The notes under the pieces are model-generated. The model worked only from the letters and a program-made list of their open reading frames with translations, searched no databases and was not told the DNA's origin. Shown here piece after piece: positions 1 through 4,378 of a DNA stretch of 5,068 nucleotides; the stretch's first letter is position 1; the number at the start of each line of letters is the position of its first letter. Position numbers and translations under genes: made by a program. The DNA is from Candidatus Sigynarchaeota archaeon (GTDB taxonomy: Archaea; Asgardarchaeota; Lokiarchaeia; Sigynarchaeales; Sigynarchaeaceae): positions 1-5,068 of the forward strand of contig JAUQYW010000415.1 of assembly GCA_030587525.1 (NCBI GenBank), read 5' to 3'.

Positions 1-143
1 AAAATCGTCATCTATATCGAGAACACGTTCTTCTGCGAATATACAAAGAAAATAATGAAAAAAAAAGGAAAATGCACGAATGCTTGAAACGCGTGAAAAT
101 TCTACTATACTTTTTTTATATTTTTAGCGACACATGACGATCT

Positions 144-198
144 CGATAGAAGCCCGATAAATCCCCGTATGATCCCGATATTAACGATAATCTCGATA
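144..198. promoter_or_regulatory. Cluster of five CGATA motifs, possible iterated operator
   Basis: CGATA occurs at 144, 155, 176, 185 and 194, usually preceded by pyrimidines (TCTCGATA, GCCCGATA, TCCCGATA). A near-match, CCCCGTATG, fills the gap around 164. Spacings are 11, 21, 9 and 9 bp, so the first three are near-helical. A multi-site regulator-binding region for the gene at 275 is an inference from repetition and position only. Confidence 0.35.
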
Positions 199-212
199 AT
201 GATGTCATGAGA

Positions 213-241
213 TGTCAGTTTAGACTACCAAAGTACTGACA
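213..241. promoter_or_regulatory. Perfect 7-bp inverted repeat ahead of the 275 gene
   Basis: TGTCAGT (213-219) and ACTGACA (235-241) are exact reverse complements separated by 15 bp. The left arm also overlaps a direct repeat, GATGTCA at 201-207 and 211-217, spaced 10 bp. The right arm abuts the TATA-like box at 242-248, so a bound dimer would cover the promoter. An RNA hairpin is the alternative if transcription starts upstream. Confidence 0.4.
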
Positions 242-248
242 ATATTAG
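242..248 (+). promoter_or_regulatory. Weak TATA-like box
   Basis: ATATTAG is centred about 30 bp ahead of the ATG at 275. At archaeal spacing it would start transcription within a few bases of that ATG and give an almost leaderless mRNA. This fits the absence of any Shine-Dalgarno sequence (AAGCAAGAACAATC precedes the ATG). The match to the archaeal consensus is weak. Confidence 0.3.
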
Positions 249-274
249 AGTAGAACTAACAAGCAAGAACAATC

Positions 275-1192
275 ATGAAGAAGATGAACAAGTATTATGT
301 CTTGGCCTTGGGCATTATAGCACTTTCGTTTGTAGTTGTTGTTTTTTCGTTCAAATTCCTGATTGACGCGCGGTTATTTACACACGGCCTTCAAGAACTC
401 CCGTTCATCTTTTTGTTGATCTTCCTCCCGCTGTTCTCCTTGGGAATTATCCTATCATGGGCTCGCATCGAGAACACAACAATGAAAGGGAAGGATATAA
501 GACGACACAAGATAGGAGCGATTAAAATCGAGTTGGCAGCAACGGTAACCGCTTTGATGCTTGCATCTATGGTAACAATATTAGGTGGTGTTTTCCTTGG
601 AGGTCTCGATTCTGGTTCCACGAAAATTTATTATATCGATGTTAATAGGCAATACGAGGACCATGACAGGGATGCCCCTGTCTTGGAAGCAACGGAAAAC
701 TTCAACCTGCGGGCTGTCATTCCAGAAATACCAGCCGGCCTGGAAATTTTTCCCCCTTATTCATATCAAAACGAGACGGGCTTGAGATATATCCCGCGAA
801 TTTATAATATTACCTATTTCGCAAACATCTCGCTCCTAAATTCATCATTGAACGTGTCTACCACGCTGCACGAGATCGAGAACCGCGCTCCCTACGTCTA
901 CGGGACGAGTTATGCATATTTCGGGGGATATGAGACCATCGATTATGATGCTGGCGATTTTGAAGAATCAAAGATATGGACTCTCAAAAATGGTATCTGG
1001 CATCTGGAAGATAGCGTGGAAAACTTCACGACCGACGTGGCTTGGCTTGTATCGGTTCATTATCAAAATTTCAGCATTTGGTCGGAAATTGATGTTACCC
1101 CGGAAGAGTTATTCGTGATCGATGTCATCATCGGGATAGATTCTTCTAAAGCACCCACGCTCATTGCATACATGCCTCCGCTTTCATTTTGA
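275..1192 (+). CDS. Three-helix membrane protein with a glycosylation-rich external domain
   Basis: A 305-residue protein of unknown family. Hydrophobic segments lie at about residues 7-30, 42-62 and 87-110. The loop between the second and third (KGKDIRRHK, 71-79) is strongly basic, so by the positive-inside rule the N-terminus is cytoplasmic and residues 111-305 face outward. That external part has seven N-X-S/T sequons at N166, N178, N184, N189, N193, N250 and N265. The only other one, N67, falls in the predicted cytoplasmic loop. It is rich in aromatic and beta-prone residues (Tyr, Trp, Phe, Ile), which suggests a beta-sandwich-like ectodomain; that fold is inference. No catalytic motif was recognised. 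The ATG at 275 is the first of two close Met codons (M1, M4) and has no Shine-Dalgarno. The gene is alone on its strand and converges on the small membrane-protein gene ending at 1229. A surface receptor or envelope structural role is a guess from topology. Confidence 0.85.
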   Translation: MKKMNKYYVLALGIIALSFVVVVFSFKFLIDARLFTHGLQELPFIFLLIFLPLFSLGIILSWARIENTTMKGKDIRRHKIGAIKIELAATVTALMLASMVTILGGVFLGGLDSGSTKIYYIDVNRQYEDHDRDAPVLEATENFNLRAVIPEIPAGLEIFPPYSYQNETGLRYIPRIYNITYFANISLLNSSLNVSTTLHEIENRAPYVYGTSYAYFGGYETIDYDAGDFEESKIWTLKNGIWHLEDSVENFTTDVAWLVSVHYQNFSIWSEIDVTPEELFVIDVIIGIDSSKAPTLIAYMPPLSF

Positions 1193-1216
1193 TCATTTCT
1201 TCTTCTTTCTTTTTCG
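1193..1216 (+). terminator. T-rich archaeal-type terminator
   Basis: The stop codon at 1190-1192 is followed at once by a pyrimidine run, ATTTCTTCTTCTTTCTTTTT, with no GC-rich stem. Intrinsic termination on U-rich tracts is usual in archaea. It sits in the 36-bp gap between two convergent genes and would stop plus-strand transcription before it runs antisense into the next one. Confidence 0.6.
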
Positions 1217-1224
1217 CCAGAATC

Positions 1225-1257
1225 CGATTTAAACTACTGTTGTCCTCCTTGAAGCAC
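1225..1257. repeat. Copy 1 of a 33-bp dispersed imperfect repeat
   Basis: The core reads CGATTTAAAC, then three variable bases, TGTTGTCCTCC, two variable bases and GAAG. It matches 28 of 33 positions with 3595-3627, 2370 bp away in the same orientation. It contains the stop codon and last codons of the minus-strand gene 1229-1498. The flanks of the two copies are not similar. Confidence 0.6.
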
Positions 1258-1498
1258 AACCCATCACGATCCCCGAGAATCCCCATGTGGCGACGAGAAA
1301 AAATGGCTCCATCATGGAATCAGTTGTCCCGGCTAGTTCGGGAGGCGGGGGAAAAACTAGGAGCCCTATCAAAACGAACAAGAAGAAACCCCAGAGACAA
1401 GCCCCCGCGACGAGATATATTTTCCATGCAAGTTGCGTGAACAGCCACCACCAAGAATTTCTAATGAATATTATTCGTGTTATCGAGATACTTGCCAT
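1229..1498 (-). CDS. Small two-helix membrane protein, overlapping downstream gene
   Basis: An 89-residue protein of no recognised family. A Trp-rich N-terminal stretch (NSWWWLF, 14-20) precedes a first hydrophobic segment at about 26-49. A proline-rich turn (PPPPELAG, 50-57) leads to a second segment at about 63-81, and the tail is basic (SRRTTVV). This is a helical hairpin with both ends probably cytoplasmic. The ATG at 1498 lies inside the last codons of the 163-residue gene in another frame, a 38-bp overlap typical of translational coupling. It is preceded by a purine-rich GAGGAAGGG four bases away. Opposite-strand frames here are Arg/Lys-rich shadows of this hydrophobic one, which supports the minus strand. 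It could also be a decayed extension of the upstream protein displaced by a frameshift. Its last codons fall within the 33-bp repeat. Confidence 0.55.
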   Translation of the reverse strand: MASISITRIIFIRNSWWWLFTQLAWKIYLVAGACLWGFFLFVLIGLLVFPPPPELAGTTDSMMEPFFLVATWGFSGIVMGCASRRTTVV

Positions 1499-1952
1499 TT
1501 TTCCCTTCCTCAGGGATCTTTTTCACGATTGAAAATCGCAGCAGAAAATATATTGGAATTAGAAACCAGAAACCAAGAAAAACCATGGGCGCCATGGGAA
1601 ATATCGCATTGATATTTGGTATTGATAGCAAGAACATGATGAGCGGATACATTTCACAAAACATGCTAAGGAACATCCACGTAACCACGACCAGCAAAAT
1701 GATGGCAACATATTTCTTTGGTTCTGTTCTTGGATAAACTGGGCTGCCTATTTTGCGAAAGCTAACGATGATCCCGAAATAAAATGCAAGAATTTGGCAG
1801 GAAAGGATGAGAATCTGGAGAACGGGATTGATCGAATAAAAAATGCCATGGCCAACCGCCATGATGGAAATGAGATAGAAGGATAGAAGTATTGAAATAA
1901 GAAGGGACGCAAGACCCAGGAACGAAAATATCAACTCTTCGCGGCTCTTCAT
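1461..1952 (-). CDS. Four-helix integral membrane protein, unknown function
   Basis: A 163-residue, very hydrophobic protein. Membrane segments lie at about residues 7-30, 42-64, 81-108 and 118-139. The cytoplasmic side is marked by the charged N-terminus (MKSREE), the basic loop FRKIGSPVYPRTEPKK (65-80) and the polar tail from 143 (VKKIPEEGKNGK). Both ends are therefore predicted inside. No catalytic or ion-binding motif was seen. The start at 1952 is supported by AAAGGAAGG seven bases upstream. The gene lies downstream of the 320-residue gene on the same strand, after a 161-bp gap with its own TATA-like box, and overlaps the next small membrane-protein gene. A membrane-complex subunit pair encoded by the two overlapping genes is plausible but unproven. 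Confidence 0.8.
   Translation of the reverse strand: MKSREELIFSFLGLASLLISILLSFYLISIMAVGHGIFYSINPVLQILILSCQILAFYFGIIVSFRKIGSPVYPRTEPKKYVAIILLVVVTWMFLSMFCEMYPLIMFLLSIPNINAIFPMAPMVFLGFWFLIPIYFLLRFSIVKKIPEEGKNGKYLDNTNNIH
1503..1511 (-). promoter_or_regulatory. Internal ribosome binding site for the 1229-1498 gene
   Basis: On the minus strand, GAGGAAGGG ends four bases before the ATG at 1498, and its GAGG core is nine bases from it. It is read as codons in the upstream gene (Glu-Glu-Gly region near the C-terminus), so the two genes could be coupled. This supports the otherwise doubtful start of the smaller frame. Confidence 0.45.
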
Positions 1953-1959
1953 TGTTCAG

Positions 1960-1968
1960 CCTTCCTTT
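1960..1968 (-). promoter_or_regulatory. Shine-Dalgarno-like site of the 1461-1952 gene
   Basis: AAAGGAAGG on the minus strand lies seven bases before the ATG at 1952. It is a partial match to the archaeal anti-Shine-Dalgarno complement (GGAGGTG) at ideal spacing and fixes the start codon. Confidence 0.5.
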
Positions 1969-2023
1969 ATTCATGCAAGATAAAGCGTATGATAGAATCT
2001 TAATGAGAGAATGAAAATCCACG

Positions 2024-2031
2024 TATTTAAT
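2024..2031 (-). promoter_or_regulatory. Candidate TATA box for the membrane-protein pair
   Basis: ATTAAATA on the minus strand resembles the archaeal box YTTAWATA and would start transcription near 2000. That leaves a leader of about 50 bases containing the Shine-Dalgarno site. A second candidate, GCTTTATC at 1979-1986, is too close to the ATG to keep that site in the mRNA. Confidence 0.4.
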
Positions 2032-2045
2032 CATTGATAGAGCCA

Positions 2046-2076
2046 GTTTCGAGGGATGTAGAATTATTCCCGAAAC
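2046..2076. other. Inverted repeat in the gap between minus-strand genes
   Basis: GTTTCGAGGG (2046-2055) pairs with CCCGAAAC (2069-2076) leaving one bulged A, around a 13-base loop. It lies between the end of the 2114-3076 gene and the promoter of the next gene. No T-run follows on either strand, so it is not a classic terminator. RNA processing or regulator binding is possible. Confidence 0.35.
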
Positions 2077-2113
2077 ACCAGTAATGCCACTCGAAGTTCA
2101 ACGATCGCATGTT

Positions 2114-3076
2114 TTACTTTTTACAAGCGTATGGTTTGTCCCTGGGAAACTGGCTTGATATGCTCGCCGGGACCTGGCCATTCGCGATGGCGAAAATCAT
2201 CGACAGCACGAACACGTCGGACGCGGTTAACCCGAGCTCCGCCGAGGCGAAACCACGCTTGAACTCCGATTCGAGCACGATGCACACCTTCACGAAACAG
2301 TCCCGGCAAGGATACTTCCTGCACCTGATGCATGGCAGCGATACAGCGTGAAGCGTGGACGTGTTTAAATCGACATAGAAGGTGTGACCTGGTGTTTCAA
2401 TGATGGCTTTGCCATGCCCTTCATCGAGGCGGATGCCAAGCTGCACGAGCAAGGGTACGAGTTTTTCGGACACGCGCGCTGTATAATTCAAAAAGGGAGT
2501 CTGGATGCAGCGGACGTGCTCGATCTCATCAATCGAGCGGATGGGGAGCACGCATGCGACATGATCATTGTTAACACAGCTTGATTGCAGCGTGGTCATC
2601 AAGTCTTCGAGATCCCGGGCGACGCTCGCGTGCATCGCGTGCCGTTGTTCGATCATGGCAACCAAGGCATTGAGGTCAATGATGCCGTCGCTATCAAGGC
2701 AGATGATCCCGATGTTTATATTGTGGCTCTTTTCATTGCAGTCCTTGATGATCGAATCCATTCTGGTGATGTCATGGTCATCGTTGGAGTCACGCGTGAT
2801 GATGGCGAACTTGCTCCCTGCCACGAAGATTCTCCAGTCCAAGGGGAAATCCTTGCCATCGTTCAAGTTCCATACCACGATTTTCATGAGGGATCGACCA
2901 ATTCCCAGCGCTAGGCTCTCCATGATGCCGAGACCAAATTCAACACCGATCTCGTTATATGTTGACGCGATGCCCCCTGAGAACGAGATCGCATTGAAAA
3001 CCCGGCCTTTCAAGGCGGACGGCATAGCCTGCGGGTTCGCGTCGAGCAGAATGCCCTTAATCATGAGGTCATTCAT
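2114..3076 (-). CDS. Hypothetical protein with CX2CX4CX2C metal-binding motif
   Basis: A 320-residue soluble protein with no signal peptide or membrane segment. I do not recognise the family. Residues 30-135 alternate helix and hydrophobic strands (KIVVWNL 65-71, WRIFVAGSKFAIITRD 81-96, NINIGIICLDSDGII 119-133). This pattern is compatible with a profilin/roadblock-like or V4R-like alpha-beta fold, but that is only a resemblance. Helical segments at 136-165 and 201-213 follow. C249, C252, C257 and C260 form CX2CX4CX2C, with C265 just after, suggesting a zinc or iron-sulfur site. The C-terminal 60 residues look helical (AELGLTASDVFVLSMIFAIA). The ATG at 3076 is chosen over the Met codon at 3064 because GGAG (3088-3091) lies 11 bases upstream of it. 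The start region folds into a perfect hairpin. It is divergent from the frameshifted gene at 3207 and upstream of the membrane-protein pair. A regulatory or scaffold role would be guesswork. Confidence 0.8.
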   Translation of the reverse strand: MNDLMIKGILLDANPQAMPSALKGRVFNAISFSGGIASTYNEIGVEFGLGIMESLALGIGRSLMKIVVWNLNDGKDFPLDWRIFVAGSKFAIITRDSNDDHDITRMDSIIKDCNEKSHNINIGIICLDSDGIIDLNALVAMIEQRHAMHASVARDLEDLMTTLQSSCVNNDHVACVLPIRSIDEIEHVRCIQTPFLNYTARVSEKLVPLLVQLGIRLDEGHGKAIIETPGHTFYVDLNTSTLHAVSLPCIRCRKYPCRDCFVKVCIVLESEFKRGFASAELGLTASDVFVLSMIFAIANGQVPASISSQFPRDKPYACKK

Positions 3077-3080
3077 GATT
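3059..3080 (-). promoter_or_regulatory. Perfect 8-bp hairpin over the start codon of 2114-3076
   Basis: AATCATGA (3059-3066 on plus) and TCATGATT (3073-3080) are exact complements around a six-base loop. In the minus-strand mRNA one arm holds the ATG at 3076 and the other the in-frame ATG of Met5. Folding would bury both possible starts. The same symmetry could serve as a DNA operator. Confidence 0.5.
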
Positions 3081-3119
3081 ATTCATTCTCCAACGTGTTA
3101 TTCAAGGAATCGCTATCGC

Positions 3120-3136
3120 TCGGTCTGATCAACCGA
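3120..3136. promoter_or_regulatory. Inverted repeat in the divergent promoter region
   Basis: TCGGT-CTGATCA-ACCGA has perfect 5-bp arms around a centre that contains TGATCA. It lies between the two divergent transcription units, close to the expected minus-strand transcription start. It is a candidate operator; the symmetry is short, so chance is possible. Confidence 0.35.
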
Positions 3137-3160
3137 CCTGGACGGGGATGGTGGTCTTCG

Positions 3161-3168
3161 ATATATAT
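3161..3168. promoter_or_regulatory. Symmetric TATA-like element between divergent genes
   Basis: ATATATAT reads the same on both strands. Toward plus it would start transcription about 16 bases before the ATG at 3207. Toward minus it would start near 3139 and give a leader of about 60 bases for the 2114-3076 gene. Shared use of one box is an inference. Confidence 0.4.
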
Positions 3169-3184
3169 GCACGGTCAATATCGT

Positions 3185-3231
3185 TCGTGGTATTATAAAC
3201 ACGATCATGAAAGCTTATGACATTATCGTGT
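3185..3231. promoter_or_regulatory. Alternating TCGTG/CACGA half-sites around a TATA-like box
   Basis: TCGTG (3185-3189) and CACGA (3200-3204) flank GTATTATAAA. ACACGAT (3199-3205) also pairs perfectly over 7 bp with ATCGTGT (3225-3231), enclosing the ATG codons at 3207 and 3217. The two pairings are mutually exclusive because they share the middle arm. They could be three operator half-sites or alternative RNA structures at the start of the 3207 reading frame. Confidence 0.4.
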
Positions 3232-3478
3232 CGATTAGCGACTTCTTATAATATCCAATCACCTTGTCCCGTATTTTTTTTTGTTCCTGGCTGTTACAGA
3301 ACCCTTTGCACTCCTCACTTGCATCGTCACGTTGCACCACGTCAACGAGCTGATGGCAGAGACTCGGCTCGCGTCCTGGAAAAAGGTTTTTCACGGGATG
3401 CTGGACTTCACCGCGCGAGACGTCACCTATCTCGTCGGGGGGATTATTTATCTATTGGTAACCGGCGATGAAGGATGA
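3207..3478 (+). pseudogene. Small two-helix membrane protein, apparently frameshifted
   Basis: The ATG at 3207 opens MKAYDIIVSISDFL and stops at TAA 3249-3251. A second frame, open from 3239 and ending at TGA 3476-3478, continues smoothly as IISNHLVPYFFLFLAVTEPF and on to VTGDEG. Joining them near 3245 with a one-base change gives about 90 residues: a hydrophobic segment at about 18-43, an amphipathic loop with ELMAETRLASWKKVFHG (47-64) and a second segment at about 73-87. Codons in the second part favour G or C in third position, as in translated genes. Alternatives are a shorter intact protein from the TTG at 3281, which has no ribosome site and a shortened first helix, or a start at the ATG at 3217 with slippage on the T9 run at 3274-3282. 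It may be a pseudogene, a sequencing indel or recoding; family unknown. Confidence 0.45.
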
Positions 3479-3594
3479 CTTGAGCATTCCTCCCGCCGAG
3501 CAATTGCGATCATAAATATTAAATAAGGCCTCTTGGAACACCTGTCTTACAACAACTCACATGGAATATCGGGAATCACACTTGCCCAAGCTCG

Positions 3595-3627
3595 CGATTT
3601 AAACGAATGTTGTCCTCCAAGAAGTAC
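3595..3627. repeat. Copy 2 of the 33-bp dispersed imperfect repeat
   Basis: Same orientation as 1225-1257. The blocks CGATTTAAAC, TGTTGTCCTCC and GAAG are identical, with five mismatches in the positions between and after them. Unlike copy 1, it is not at the end of a called gene. The minus-strand reading frame through the block differs between the copies, so a shared peptide does not explain the conservation. Confidence 0.6.
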
Positions 3628-3637
3628 CATGTGTTTA

Positions 3638-3654
3638 TTGAACCGATAGTTCAA
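3638..3654. promoter_or_regulatory. Short perfect inverted repeat with CGATA spacer
   Basis: TTGAAC (3638-3643) and GTTCAA (3649-3654) flank CGATA, eleven bases after repeat copy 2. The arms are only 6 bp, but the symmetry is exact. AGGAG follows at 3655-3659. It could be an operator for the response-regulator transcript; evidence is limited to symmetry and position. Confidence 0.3.
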
Positions 3655-3693
3655 AGGAGAAACACCAATTGTTTGCATTATTGTACATCGATG

Positions 3694-3701
3694 CTTAAAT
3701 A
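3694..3701 (+). promoter_or_regulatory. Candidate TATA box for the response regulator
   Basis: CTTAAATA matches the archaeal YTTAWATA consensus and predicts a start near 3722, giving a leader of about 57 bases. A second box, TTTATTG at 3709-3715, predicts a start near 3738 and a leader of about 42 bases. Which is used decides whether the start-stop element at 3734 is in the mRNA. Confidence 0.45.
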
Positions 3702-3719
3702 GGTCGAATTTATTGATTA

Positions 3720-3767
3720 GAGGTGGATTTTGCATGTAGAAATGCCATGGTGATGATGTTTTCTTAA
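3720..3767 (+). promoter_or_regulatory. Leader with Shine-Dalgarno, start-stop and mini-ORFs
   Basis: GAGGTGG (3720-3726), a full match to the archaeal anti-Shine-Dalgarno, is seven bases before ATG 3734 that is followed at once by TAG. Two more tiny frames follow: MPW-stop (3742-3753) and MVMMFS-stop (3747-3767). The latter is in frame with the response regulator and its TAA excludes an upstream extension. The real ATG at 3780 has only a weak GGTG five bases ahead. A translational attenuation role is inferred. Confidence 0.4.
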
Positions 3768-3779
3768 GCTGGTGCCGAC

Positions 3780-4145
3780 ATGTCCGCAAGAACAAGGCCA
3801 CGTATACTCGTTGTCGATGATGATGAAGGCATATGCACGACCATGGCGGATATTCTTGACGATATGAACTATGACGTGAATATCGCTAACAGCGGGTACA
3901 AGGCACTCGAGCTCGTCGATGAACACGAATTCAACATGACATTGATGGACGTGAGGATGCCCGGTTTGGATGGATTGGAGACTCTCAAGCTGATGAGGCA
4001 AAAGCGGCCTTCGATGAAAGTCGTGATGGTAACCGCATACGCAAACGACGCCACGCTTGACGAAATTAAGACAATTGGCGTGGAGGGGATACTATTTAAA
4101 CCGATCAAATTTCCCGAGCTCTTCAAGTATATGCCGTTAGCATGA
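3780..4145 (+). CDS. Stand-alone response regulator receiver domain (CheY-like)
   Basis: A 121-residue phosphoacceptor protein, essentially one receiver domain with no output domain. The acidic pocket is D13/D14 (LVVDDDEG), the phosphorylated aspartate is D57 (LMDVRMPGLDGLE), the conserved switch threonine is T85 (MVTAYA), and K107 is followed by P108 (LFKPIK). All catalytic residues of the family are present, so it should accept a phosphate from a histidine kinase in the cytoplasm. The position equivalent to the CheY switch tyrosine is I104, so output signalling may differ. Helix 5 is short, ending about 14 residues after K107. No kinase lies in the window, so the partner is unknown. Single-domain regulators in archaea can act in taxis or phosphorelay, and the sequence does not tell which. 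The start at 3780 is forced by the in-frame TAA at 3765. Confidence 0.95.
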   Translation: MSARTRPRILVVDDDEGICTTMADILDDMNYDVNIANSGYKALELVDEHEFNMTLMDVRMPGLDGLETLKLMRQKRPSMKVVMVTAYANDATLDEIKTIGVEGILFKPIKFPELFKYMPLA

Positions 4146-4146
4146 C

Positions 4147-4163
4147 TGCCTCCACATGAGGCA
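4147..4163 (+). other. Hairpin directly after the response-regulator stop
   Basis: TGCCTC (4147-4152) and GAGGCA (4158-4163) form a perfect six-pair stem with a CACAT loop, starting one base after the TGA. There is no T-run behind it, so it is not a standard terminator. It may define or protect the mRNA 3' end. Confidence 0.4.
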
Positions 4164-4187
4164 ATAACCAAGAGGCTCGTGTTACAG

Positions 4188-4259
4188 TCACTTGTAAAAG
4201 TACGCGTTGCCCGCGCCATGCCCTATTTTGACGTGGACTTCCTTCGCGGCGTTCGTCAT
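4188..4259 (-). pseudogene. Possible C-terminal fragment of an alpha/beta hydrolase
   Basis: The minus strand reads MTNAAKEVHVKIG followed by HGAGNAYFYK and a TGA at 4188-4190, with G/C-ending codons like translated sequence. The pattern KEVHVKIG-HGAGNAYF resembles the last strand and catalytic-histidine turn of dienelactone-hydrolase-like proteins (EVEV...PGAGHAF). If so, Asn replaces the catalytic His. Upstream on the same strand the frame dissolves into a low-complexity pyrimidine run, so the piece cannot be an intact gene. It rests on a short resemblance and could be chance. Confidence 0.25.
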
Positions 4260-4261
4260 CG

Positions 4262-4350
4262 ATGCTTCCAGGGTAAGAGGGAGGGAAAAGCAAAGGAGAA
4301 GAGGGAAAGGGTAGAATTCCAGCCCACCAGGACAAAAAAAAATAAAAGAG
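4262..4350 (-). terminator. Pyrimidine-rich tract with T9 on the minus strand
   Basis: The plus strand is almost all purine here (GGTAAGAGGGAGGGAAAAGC and onward) apart from a short mixed segment, and it includes A9 at 4334-4342. The minus-strand transcript would carry long U/C runs, suited to archaeal intrinsic termination of minus-strand transcripts from the right. Hydrophobic minus-strand frames across it are a by-product of the composition. Confidence 0.4.
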
Positions 4351-4378
4351 GGGAGAGTGAGGGCGAATAGCACGAAAG

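Larger units (their letters stand above)
1..274. other. Non-coding upstream region
   Basis: No open frame with a usable start was found here on either strand. The stretch is AT-rich, with an A9 run near 59-67 and a T-rich block (about 109-125, TTTTTTTATATTTTTA). The T-rich block could be a terminator for a transcript entering from the left or a distant TATA box. The minus strand has an open frame from about 120 down to 1 that ends acidic (VLDIDDDF), but it has no ATG, GTG or TTG start, so I do not call it. The listed regulatory motifs occupy 144-249. Confidence 0.6.
3479..3779. other. Non-coding gap before the response regulator
   Basis: An AT-rich stretch of 301 bp. It has an ATAAATATTAAATAAGG block near 3513-3529 that could be a promoter or terminator, repeat copy 2, a short inverted repeat, two TATA-like boxes and the leader of the 3780 gene. 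A minus-strand frame (3547-3801) overlaps the 5' end of the response-regulator gene in antisense and carries no domain I recognise, so it is not called. Confidence 0.5.

Noticed and set aside
20..31. AGAAC-AC-GTTCT inverted repeat at the left edge.
   Set aside because: Short symmetry at the window edge with no gene to attach it to.
2568..3128. Plus-strand 186-codon frame opposite the 320-residue gene.
   Set aside because: Met/Ser/Arg-rich composition and antisense position mark it as a shadow. The minus-strand frame has better protein character and a start supported by GGAG.
3217..3471. Plus-strand 84-codon frame over the frameshifted membrane-protein gene.
   Set aside because: Arg/His-rich shadow of the neighbouring frame. 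Only its start is kept as an alternative start for a slipped product.
1225..3627. The 33-bp repeat as a CRISPR repeat.
   Set aside because: The copies are single, 2370 bp apart and imperfect, with no array or cas gene.
3547..3801. Minus-strand 84-codon frame overlapping the start of the response regulator.
   Set aside because: No ribosome site at its start and no recognisable domain. It overlaps a certain gene in antisense and owes part of its sequence to the dispersed repeat.
4143..4370. The frame of the response regulator stays open for 75 codons after its TGA, with a hairpin right behind the stop, suggesting readthrough or selenocysteine.
   Set aside because: The downstream residues become low-complexity Lys/Arg/Glu from a purine tract and look non-coding. 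A receiver domain has no known use for selenocysteine, and the hairpin lacks recognisable SECIS features.
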